Part shown: positions 1-7,900 of the stretch, piece by piece
Position numbering within the stretch: the first letter of the stretch is position 1
Layout: every line of letters begins with the position of its first letter
NCBI GenBank assembly: GCA_937864935.1
Contig: CALMDN010000348.1
Location: 1 to 10,095 of the forward strand
DNA from: an uncultured Bacteroidales bacterium
GTDB lineage: Bacteria; Bacteroidota; Bacteroidia; Bacteroidales; Lentimicrobiaceae
Length of the DNA stretch: 10,095 bases
Direction: 5' to 3'
Notes under the pieces: generated by a model
What the model was told of the DNA's origin: nothing
Database searches by the model: none
What the model saw: the letters and a program-made list of their open reading frames with translations, nothing else
Position numbers and translations under genes: made by a program

Positions 1-33
1 TTGTCATTCTGAGCGTTAGCGAAGAACCTCATA
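1..33. repeat. Probable dispersed intergenic repeat, cut by window edge
   Basis: The window opens with TTGTCATTCTGAGCG followed by TTAGCGAAGAACCTC. From memory this resembles the short intergenic repeat TGTCATTCTGAGCG-n-AGCGAAGAATCTC found many times in Bacteroidota and some other genomes. The arms TTCT and AGAA are inverted around the GCG-rich centre. Its left boundary lies outside or exactly at the window edge. Copy number in this genome cannot be seen here, so the family assignment rests on recognition alone. Confidence 0.45.
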
Positions 34-74
34 ATTTAACCGGACAACAGTGATTTAAAAATTCCGTTCATGAT

Positions 75-99
75 ATTTTGCAGAAAACCTTTGCAAAAT
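75..99. repeat. Inverted repeat, 8-bp perfect stem
   Basis: ATTTTGCA (75-82) and TGCAAAAT (92-99) are perfect reverse complements around a 9-nt loop. Neither strand has a T-tract directly after the stem, so this does not look like an intrinsic terminator. It could be a regulatory palindrome or the remains of a terminator from a gene left of the window. No function is assigned. Confidence 0.4.
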
Positions 100-261
100 G
101 TTCATAATCATGGTTAATCTGACAGGTTTCAATGACAGCCTGTATTTCACCAAAAAGAATGGCTTCAGTTCGACATTTCCTGAAATAAGTCAAATCCTGA
201 ATATCATACAGTTTTTCTGACCATCCGTACATTCAGCAACAGGTACAACCATTCCGGGTGA

Positions 262-269
262 TAAATTTG
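262..269 (+). promoter_or_regulatory. Possible -7 element for the first protease gene
   Basis: TAAATTTG matches the Bacteroidota -7 consensus TAnnTTTG exactly and lies 92 nt before the ATG at 362. No TTTG is found at the expected distance upstream, so only half of a promoter is seen. A small hairpin, GAGG-TGAA-CCTC (271-282), follows at once and would fall at the predicted transcript start. The rest of 1-361 shows no gene. Confidence 0.3.
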
Positions 270-336
270 CGAGGTGAACCTCCCGCATGGGTTAATTCTC
301 CGATGATGTGGAATTGTTCAGATTAAAAGTATAAAG

Positions 337-352
337 CCATAGAACCATAGAA
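337..352 (+). repeat. 8-bp tandem repeat upstream of the first start codon
   Basis: CCATAGAA occurs twice head to tail (337-344 and 345-352), ending 9 nt before the ATG at 362. It sits where a ribosome-binding region would be, and no purine-rich Shine-Dalgarno sequence is present. Two copies may be chance, or a site where copy number changes spacing. Confidence 0.5.
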
Positions 353-361
353 ATCAAAAAC

Positions 362-3300
362 ATGAAGACCCTCAGTTTCCAAGGCCTGCTCCAAAGGCTG
401 CTTTTATTATTTATTTTCTGCATGGGATCAGTCATTTTCCCGCTCAAGTCAATGGCATCATCGCCTGAAGGCGTTGTTGTGAGGGGTGAACGTCCACCAA
501 TCAATATCTCCACCGTGCCGGATGAGGCCATGGAACAGGGGATTGTCCGGATCAAATTCAACAAAACCCTTGAACAATTACTTGACAATGGAGCGATTAC
601 AATGAGTCCTGACGGTATCGCCCGGTTTGGTATTCCCGTCATAGACCAGCTAAACCAGCAATTCGGCGTGTATGAAATAAAGAAAACCTTTGATGCCGCC
701 CTTCAGAATACGAAGTATACCGACCGCCACCGGCAGTGGGGTTTCCATTTATGGTACGACCTGATTGTACCATCAGGAACAGATATCCGCAACATGGTGA
801 TGGCCTATTCGGATAAAAATGAAATTCAGCTTTCTGAACCATTGTACAGGAAAGATCACACCGGATATGATAGCCCGGCGCATAGCAATACATCAGTATC
901 CGGCAACAATACCGGCCTGACCTATATTCCGGACGACCCGAGATACAACGAACAATGGCATTACCACAATACCGGCCAGCAGGGTGGAACACCGGATGCC
1001 GACATTGACCTGCCGGAGGCCTGGGATATTGTCAGAGGCAACAGCAATGTGGTGGTGGCTGTGATTGACGATGGCATTGAATATACCCATCCTGACCTGG
1101 CAGCGAATATGTGGCCGGGAATTGGTTACAATTTTGTTACCAACAGCCCTGTAATTGAACCTGGAAATCATGGCACCCATGTTGCAGGAACGATTGCAGC
1201 CAATACCAGCAACAGTGAAGGGGTATCCGGCATTGCCGGGGGCGATGGCAGCGGAAATGGCGTCAGGCTGATGTCGTGCCAGGTATTCAGCGGAAGTTCG
1301 AGTGGTGGTTTTCATACAGCAATGGTTTATGCTGCCGACAATGGGGCAGCCATTTCCCAGAACAGTTGGGGGTACACGGTACCCGGTTATTATGAACAGG
1401 CAGTCCTGGATGCGATAGACTACTTTAATGCCAATGGAGGGGGTTCCGTTATGGATGGCGGCATTACCATTTTCGCAGCCGGGAATAAGAATTCCTTACA
1501 GCCTACGTATCCGGCATTTTATAGCAGCACGCTGGCCGTTGCAGCCACCAATAACAGCGACCAGAAAGCTTATTATTCGAATTATGGGCTTTGGGTTGAC
1601 ATTTCAGCTCCCGGCGGAGAAACGAGTGCTGCAGCAGGAATGGGAGTGCCAAGTGGCTCAACGGGAGTATTAAGTACCATGACTTCCGGCAACTATGGTT
1701 TCATGCAGGGAACCTCCATGGCCTGTCCGCATGTTTCCGGTGTTGCAGCCCTTATTCTATCGCTATTGCCTGGTATTCTAACCCCTGTTGAACTCAGGAA
1801 TATTTTGGTGAATACGACCGACAATATTTATACTTTGAATCCGGGCCTCACTGGTATGCTGGGCAGCGGGAGGCTAAACGCCTATCAGGCATTGCTTCTG
1901 GCACAGCAATATATAATTCCCACTGCGGCATTCACTGCTTCATCAACGCTGGAATGTTCAGGCTCAACCATTACTTTCACCGATCAGACACTTGCCCCGG
2001 TAACTTCCTGGACCTGGAGTTTTCCCGGAGGTTCCCCATCCTCCCATTCCGGACAAACCCCACCTCCTGTTCAATACCTAAATCCAGGTATTTATAGCGT
2101 CTCACTGACCGTTTCCGATGGAACCACAACCGATACCGAAACAAAAACCGCATACATTGAGATCAATTCTGTCATTGCTGATTTCTCAGCAAACACATCT
2201 TTGATCAATGCCGGCAGCTCAGTCACTTTTACAGATTTTTCGGACTGTTCACCAGACACCTGGCAATGGTCCTTCCCGGGCGGAACCCCATCGTCCTACT
2301 CAGGACAGACCCCGCCTCCCATTGTTTACAACATTGCTGGAAATTATGATGTCAGCCTCACCGCTTCAAAAGCAGGAGTATCAGACACTAAAACCATCTC
2401 GTCGTATATACAGGTTCTGAATGCTGTCAACATGCATACCGGTAGTATCACCACCTGCGATGCTCTGTTCTATGATTCCGGAGGCCCCTCCGGAAATTAT
2501 CAGAACTACCAGGACCATGTGCTTACGATTTTGCCAGCCTCTGCCGGAGCTTCAGTACGGTTAGATTTCACCAGCTTCTTCCTGCAGAACAATTTTGACG
2601 CTCTGTATATCTATAATGGAACTTCCACATCCGATCCTCTTATCGGAAGTTATACAGGCCAAACCGGCCCGACAACGGTTACCTCAAGCCACTATACCGG
2701 CGCATTGACGTTAAGGTTCCAATCGGATTGCTGTGGTACCTTTCCCGGCTGGACTGCAATCATCAGTTGCTTTTACGCTGCTCCTGTGGCTGACTTCTCC
2801 ACATCCAACGCTGCTCCCTCAATCGGTGAAGTGACCTCACTCATTGACCTTTCATCAAATGTGCCGTCTATCTGGAACTGGAGTATCAGCCCAAGTACCT
2901 TCAATTTTATGAACGGCACAAATCAGAACTCCAGGATTCCCGATGTGCAGTTTACGGCAGAAGGGCCATACACCGTAACACTGACGGTATCCAACAGCAG
3001 CGGGAACAGCATCATCACCAAAGAAGATTACATCAATGTTACTCCTGCAGCATCCTGCGTTCCGGCATATTCAACCGGATCCTCAGCGGGTGATTTCATT
3101 TCCCTGGTTCAACTGGAGGGCATCAGCAATGCTTCCGGAGCATCACCATTACCATCATACACCGATTACAGTAACCTCACTGCAAACCTGATCAAAGGTA
3201 CCTCCTATACCTTAACCCTTGCCGGTGGAACACAAAGTACTGCCAGTACAGTAGCGGTCTGGATCGATTATAACCAGGACAATCTGTTCGACCCTTCTGA

Positions 3301-4510
3301 AAAACTTGGAAATGCAGCACTTCCAACATCCCCGGGAACTGCTTTCATTACTTTTTCTATACCTCAGGAAGCGTATAACGGATTTTCAAGTATGAGAGTC
3401 AGGGCTGTACGGGATGTCAGCGAAATAGATCCTTGTTCCTTGTATTCCTATGGCGAGACAGAAGATTACCGGGTACTTATCTCCCCTGTTGCATATTGCG
3501 AACCCTATTTCGACAATGGCACCATGTTTGGAAATTACATCTCCCTCGTTCAGCTTGAGGAAATCAACAACACCACCGGAGCTACTCCACATCCGAGTTA
3601 TACATATTATGATGGCGTAACTGCAAATCTGAACATGGGATCAGAATATACCCTTACGCTGAGTGCCGGGATCAACAACAATAATTATATGAGTGCCTGG
3701 ATTGATTTTAATAACAACAGTGAATTTGAAGAAACGGAAAGACTCGGATTTATAATCAGTCCTGAATCACCCGCAACCGGGACAATCACTTTTACGGTTC
3801 CTGAGGATGCAGCCGGCGGAACCACGCGTATGCGGGTTATCGAAGCATCATTGTATGAATATTATGAATATGGACCCTGTGACTATTTCCCGTATGGTGA
3901 GGCAGAGGATTACCCTGTAAACATCTCGGGTTCAAGTAAATCACTCCAGATTACTGTTTTCCTGGAAGGCTTGTATAACGGAGGCGGGTCGATGCGCCAG
4001 GCCAGCAATGAATCAGGTCCGCAATTTGCTTCCGGCATTGCCGACCAGATATCCATTGAACTGCACAATGCAGGGAACTACGGGATCATTGAGTATTCAG
4101 ATCCGAACGTTTTGCTGAGCACCGGAGGCTCTGCACAGGTAACCATACCTTCCGCTTTTACCGGAAGCTATTATGTAACGGTAAAACACCGCAACTCCAT
4201 TGAAACCACATCGGCCGCTCCTGTTTCATTTACCTCACTGGCAGTTAATGTTGCCTTTGAGCAGCCGGCCGGTGTTTATGGAGGCAACCTGCTGCAGATG
4301 ACCGATGGTACCTTCGTGATATATGGTGGCGATGTAAACCAGGACGGTGCCATTGATACCGCCGACATGACCCCGGTGGACAATGACTCAGGAAATTATC
4401 TTTCGGGATACCTTGTCACCGACGTGAACGGTGATGGAGTAGCCGATACGGCTGATATGACCATTGTTGACAACAACAGTGCAAATTACATACAATCGGC
4501 GCATCCGTAG
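362..4510 (+). CDS. Secreted S8 subtilisin-like protease with PKD, CUB, GEVED and dockerin-like modules
   Basis: This gene encodes a predicted extracellular serine endopeptidase of 1382 residues. Residues 1-32 form a signal peptide (Lys2, Arg12, hydrophobic 13-26, likely cleavage after SMA32). Residues about 36-165 are a propeptide, and the S8 catalytic domain follows to about 515. The catalytic set is complete: Asp236 in VIDDG, His270 in HGTHVAG, oxyanion Asn375 in AAGN, Ser452 in GTSMACPHVSG. Then come two PKD domains (522-602, 606-685), a CUB-like domain with Cys699/790/791/803, a third PKD (about 808-895), two GEVED domains (899-1041, 1046-1189, with GETEDY and GEAEDY), and a C-terminal module with dockerin loops at 1324-1335 and 1354-1365. 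ATG 362 is the only sensible start, since the frame is closed by TAA at 332. Family and domain names are from motif recognition; the peptide substrate is unknown. It has its own terminator and a paralog downstream. Confidence 0.95.
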   Translation: MKTLSFQGLLQRLLLLFIFCMGSVIFPLKSMASSPEGVVVRGERPPINISTVPDEAMEQGIVRIKFNKTLEQLLDNGAITMSPDGIARFGIPVIDQLNQQFGVYEIKKTFDAALQNTKYTDRHRQWGFHLWYDLIVPSGTDIRNMVMAYSDKNEIQLSEPLYRKDHTGYDSPAHSNTSVSGNNTGLTYIPDDPRYNEQWHYHNTGQQGGTPDADIDLPEAWDIVRGNSNVVVAVIDDGIEYTHPDLAANMWPGIGYNFVTNSPVIEPGNHGTHVAGTIAANTSNSEGVSGIAGGDGSGNGVRLMSCQVFSGSSSGGFHTAMVYAADNGAAISQNSWGYTVPGYYEQAVLDAIDYFNANGGGSVMDGGITIFAAGNKNSLQPTYPAFYSSTLAVAATNNSDQKAYYSNYGLWVDISAPGGETSAAAGMGVPSGSTGVLSTMTSGNYGFMQGTSMACPHVSGVAALILSLLPGILTPVELRNILVNTTDNIYTLNPGLTGMLGSGRLNAYQALLLAQQYIIPTAAFTASSTLECSGSTITFTDQTLAPVTSWTWSFPGGSPSSHSGQTPPPVQYLNPGIYSVSLTVSDGTTTDTETKTAYIEINSVIADFSANTSLINAGSSVTFTDFSDCSPDTWQWSFPGGTPSSYSGQTPPPIVYNIAGNYDVSLTASKAGVSDTKTISSYIQVLNAVNMHTGSITTCDALFYDSGGPSGNYQNYQDHVLTILPASAGASVRLDFTSFFLQNNFDALYIYNGTSTSDPLIGSYTGQTGPTTVTSSHYTGALTLRFQSDCCGTFPGWTAIISCFYAAPVADFSTSNAAPSIGEVTSLIDLSSNVPSIWNWSISPSTFNFMNGTNQNSRIPDVQFTAEGPYTVTLTVSNSSGNSIITKEDYINVTPAASCVPAYSTGSSAGDFISLVQLEGISNASGASPLPSYTDYSNLTANLIKGTSYTLTLAGGTQSTASTVAVWIDYNQDNLFDPSEKLGNAALPTSPGTAFITFSIPQEAYNGFSSMRVRAVRDVSEIDPCSLYSYGETEDYRVLISPVAYCEPYFDNGTMFGNYISLVQLEEINNTTGATPHPSYTYYDGVTANLNMGSEYTLTLSAGINNNNYMSAWIDFNNNSEFEETERLGFIISPESPATGTITFTVPEDAAGGTTRMRVIEASLYEYYEYGPCDYFPYGEAEDYPVNISGSSKSLQITVFLEGLYNGGGSMRQASNESGPQFASGIADQISIELHNAGNYGIIEYSDPNVLLSTGGSAQVTIPSAFTGSYYVTVKHRNSIETTSAAPVSFTSLAVNVAFEQPAGVYGGNLLQMTDGTFVIYGGDVNQDGAIDTADMTPVDNDSGNYLSGYLVTDVNGDGVADTADMTIVDNNSANYIQSAHP
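1925..2416 (+). repeat. Duplicated PKD domains in the first protease
   Basis: Two adjacent copies, offset by about 84 residues, share the pattern W-x-W-SFPGG-[ST]-PSS-x-SGQTPPP followed by G-x-Y-x-VSLT. This is the usual Bacteroidota form of the PKD fold, an Ig-like beta sandwich often found in secreted proteins. Their similarity points to an internal duplication. A third, more divergent PKD copy lies further on at about 2783-3045. Confidence 0.8.
3056..3930 (+). repeat. Duplicated GEVED domains in the first protease
   Basis: Two copies of about 143 residues follow each other. Both start with a C-x-P-Y/A motif, continue through G-[DN]-[FY]-IS-LVQLE, then W-ID-[YF]-N, and end in GE-[TA]-EDY. 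This matches the GEVED domain seen in many secreted Bacteroidota proteins, whose role is not well established. The copies have diverged clearly, so the duplication is older than that of the PKD pair or is shared with other proteins. Confidence 0.75.
3932..4507 (+). other. Shared C-terminal module, copy 1 (beta-rich segment plus dockerin-like loops)
   Basis: Residues 1191-1382 hold a conserved segment (FLEGLYNGG, SGIADQISIELHNA, GSYYVTVKHRNSIET) and then two 12-residue calcium-type loops, DVNQDGAIDTAD and DVNGDGVADTAD. Each loop is followed by DMT-x-VDN. The loops have acidic or Asn residues at positions 1, 3, 5, 9 and 12, as in dockerin F-hand motifs. The second protease ends with the same arrangement. 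Binding partner unknown. Confidence 0.8.
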
Positions 4511-4522
4511 CGATGTTGATTC

Positions 4523-4554
4523 AAAGGCTGATCCGGAAAGGTCAGCCTTTTTTT
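4523..4554 (+). terminator. Rho-independent terminator of the first protease gene
   Basis: AAAGGCTGA (4523-4531) pairs perfectly with TCAGCCTTT (4542-4550) around a 10-nt loop, and a run of seven T (4548-4554) closes the stem. It starts 12 nt after the TAG stop. It separates the two protease genes into different transcription units, unless read-through occurs. Confidence 0.9.
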
Positions 4555-4602
4555 ATCAAAATCAATCATTCGCTAAGGTTTGATCATATTTAAAAGATTT
4601 AA

Positions 4603-4634
4603 TTTGTTTTCTTCAATAAAAGAATATAATTTTG
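4603..4634 (+). promoter_or_regulatory. Bacteroidota-type promoter for the second protease gene
   Basis: TTTG (4603-4606) is followed after 20 nt by TAATTTTG (4627-4634), fitting the Bacteroidota consensus TTTG-n(about 20)-TAnnTTTG. Transcription would start near 4641, directly after the terminator of the preceding gene. This leaves an untranslated leader of about 310 nt before the ATG at 4951. In AT-rich spacer DNA such a match can arise by chance. Confidence 0.5.
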
Positions 4635-4950
4635 GGCTGAAACTACGGGTCTGATCTTAAACTATTATAATTCATCCGGAGTTCTGCATAACAGCGTGCG
4701 ATAACCCCGCCTGTCTTCAGGAAGGCACGTGTAACATACTTTTAATCAATAGGATCCATTCCGGACTCTGACCATTGACTTGATTTACAATTTGGTTATT
4801 GATCCGGGTGAAGCCTGAAAAAGTAACAACAATGATTTGTTTTTCTGACACCAGAAATCTGCGGGTTCCTTACTAAAACGTCTTTATTCACGAAACATTA
4901 CCTGGTTTTGGTTCTCAAAGCCTGATTTATTTATCCCTAAATTGAAACTG
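4635..4950 (+). other. Long leader / intergenic stretch before the second protease gene
   Basis: No gene is seen here. The stretch holds a small hairpin, TTTCTG-ACAC-CAGAAA (4842-4857), and a shorter CCTG-TCTT-CAGG element near 4710. Neither has a T-tract, and no riboswitch class was recognised. No Shine-Dalgarno sequence precedes the start codon, which is normal for Bacteroidota. Confidence 0.4.
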
Positions 4951-7900
4951 ATGAAAAAAAATTACACACTCACTTCATCCGGACTAATCTTCAGGACACT
5001 GATTCTCCTGTTTATATTCACCTTCAGCTTTTCAGCCTTTGCGCTGAACTCCAAGAATCCGACGCTTGTCAAAAAAGGTGAACGTCCTGCCATCAACCTG
5101 GCGTCTGTGCCTGATGCAGCCATAGAAAAAGGCATCATCAGGATCAAGTTCAACAGGACTCTGGAAAGTGTTGTCGACAACATGCAACTGATATCCAATG
5201 TCGATGGCAGTGTGGGTTTTAGTATTCCGGCCATTGATCAGCTCAATCAGCAGTTCGGGGTTGCTGCAGTCGGAAAAACATTCTCAAATGCACTCGAAGA
5301 CACCCGGTTCACCGATCGCCACCGGCAATGGGGTTTCCACCTCTGGTTTGAGCTCATTGTTCCCGCCAATACAGATATCAGGGCCATGGTAATGGCCTAT
5401 GCCGGTAAAAATGAAATTGAGGTCGCTGAGCCTGTTTACAAAAAACATCTTATCGGAGCTGATATCAATGCAATCCGTACACAGGGTGAAGGCGGCAATG
5501 AAGCCGGATTGAACTATGTCCCCAACGATCCGAGGTACAATGAACAATGGCATTATCACAACACCGGTCAGCAGAGCGGAACGGTGGATTCAGACATTGA
5601 TCTGCCCGAAGCATGGGATATCACAAAAGGCAGTAATACCATCATCGTTGCAGTCATCGATGAGGGCATCTCATACACGCACACCGACCTGGCAGCCAAT
5701 ATGTGGTCGGGCACCGGGTACAACTTTGTTACCGGTTCATCAACAATCTCCCCGGGCGACCATGGTACCCATGTAGCCGGTACAATTGCAGCCAATACCA
5801 ACAATGGCACCGGTGTGAGTGGAATTGCCGGTGGAACCGGTTCAGGAAACGGCGTCAGGCTGATGTCGTGCCAGGTTTTCACTTCATCCTCAAGCGGTGG
5901 TTTTGAAGACGCCCCGATCTATGCTGCAGACAATGGTGCTGCCATTTCACAAAACAGCTGGGGTTATACATCAGCGGGCTATTACGAACAGGCTGTGCTC
6001 GATGCCATTGATTATTTCAATGCCAATGGTGGTGGTACAGCACTTGTTGATGGCGGTATTACGATCTTTGCTGCCGGTAATGATGGCTCATCCGGTCAGT
6101 GGTATCCCGGCTGCTACAGCGGTACTTTCTCTGTGGCAGCAACCAACAACCAGGACATCAAAGCATGGTATTCAAACTACGACACCTGGGTGGACATTTC
6201 TGCCCCGGGTGGTGAAACCAACAGTGTATCTGCCCGTGGTGTGTTAAGCAGTCTGACCGGCAACACTTATGGGTTTTACCAGGGAACTTCCATGGCCTGT
6301 CCGCATGTTTCCGGAGTTGCTGCTCTGGTGTTATCTGCAGTTCCAGGCGTGCTTTCCGTACAGGATCTGAAGACCATCCTCACTACGACTACCGATGACA
6401 TCAGTGCTTTGAATCCCGGCTATGCAGGCGACCTCGGAAGCGGAAGACTGAATGCCTATGCTGCACTCGTGATGGCCCAGGGCTATGCCAACCCGCTGAT
6501 TCCTGCCGTTCCCGGTGACATAACAGCCACGGCAGCCGGCACTTCCCAGATCAACCTCAACTGGAGCCTCAACGCAGCCAATGATGTGGTAATGCTAGCT
6601 TACAACACAACGAATACCTTCGGTTCACCTACCGGAAACTATACACCCGGACAAACCATCAGCGGAGGCGGTACCGTGCTGTACGAAGGGACCCTGACCA
6701 GCTTCCAGCACCTGAATCTGAGTGCTTCCACCACGTACTATTACGCCTTGTGGTCGAAGAACAGCGGGTATTATTCTCTGGCTTCGAAAAAAGCAAATGC
6801 CACCACTGCCTGCGGGTCGATCAGTACTTTTCCCTGGACTGAGGGATTTGAGAATGGCGGGCAGATACCCAACTGCTGGACACAGGAGCAGATTGCAAGT
6901 TCTGGCCTCAACTGGACTTTCATTACCGGTAATGGTGGAAGTAACCCGGCAACAGCCCACACAGGAACCTACAATGCCTGTCTGAAAGACAATACTTCTG
7001 CCTCGAACATCACCCGCCTGATTTCACCCCCGATCAACCTCACTGGTGTAAATTCACCAACACTCACTTTCTGGCATACCCAGGCGCTGTGGTCGCCCGA
7101 TCAGGATCAACTGACTGTGTATTACCGCGCCTCCTCTTCCGGCACGTGGACTTCACTGGCTACCTACACCTCAAGTGTTACTGCATGGACGCAGCGTACC
7201 ATTGTACTTCCCTCGGCATCGGCTGATTATTATATCGCTTTTGAAGGAAATGCAAAGTATGGATATGGTGTATGCGTTGATGATGTTTCCATTTCCGGAA
7301 CCTCCACTCCAACGCTCTCAGTAACCCCTGCGAACCAGACGGTTTCTCCGCTGGCCGGTTCAACCTCATTTACCGTAACATCCAATTCAACCTGGACAGT
7401 CAGCAGCAACCAGTCGTGGTGCACTGTAACTACCTCAGGATCAGGAAACGGAATCATCAATGCCACCTTTACCGCCAACAACACCGGCGCTCAGCGTGTT
7501 GCCAATGTAACTGTAACCGTAAGCGGTCTTCCTGCCGTAGTAGTCACAGTTACCCAGGAAGCTCCCACGCTTTCTGTTTCTCCGGCCAACCGGAATGTGT
7601 TTCCCGGAGCCGGTGCAACAACCTTTACCCTGACCTCAAATTCCAGCTGGACGGCTGTCAGCGACCAGACATGGTGCACTGTAACATCATCCGGAACCGG
7701 TAACGCTACCTTAAGCGCTTCATTTACAGTAAACAACACCAGTGCACAGCGGATTGCCAACATCACCATCAACGTTGCCGGACTTTCTGCAGTCGTGGTT
7801 ACAGTTACCCAGGCTGCCCCACTGCTGTCGGTATCCCCTTCCAATCAGAATCTAACGGCAGAAAGCGGAAGCTCGACGTTTTCGGTAGTTTCAAACACTG

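Noticed and set aside
410..430. Cys20 of the first protease as a lipoprotein site
   Set aside because: The preceding residues are FIF, not a lipobox, and a better signal peptidase I site lies at SMA32.
292..1315. Reverse-strand open frames at 292-642, 639-992 and 893-1315
   Set aside because: They lie opposite the well-supported protease, their products are low-complexity or resemble no family, and they have no promoter or start context.
211..4849. Shared words GTTTTTCTGAC and TCCGGGTGA upstream of both protease genes
   Set aside because: The two words occur in opposite order and at different distances from the starts, so chance is the simpler reading.
4942..4950. TTG at 4942 as the start of the second protease
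   Set aside because: ATG at 4951 lies three codons on and begins a typical signal peptide; no ribosome-binding site favours the TTG.
5284..5882. Reverse-strand frames overlapping the second protease
   Set aside because: They mirror the same antisense frames seen opposite the first gene, which is expected when conserved paralogs are read on the wrong strand.
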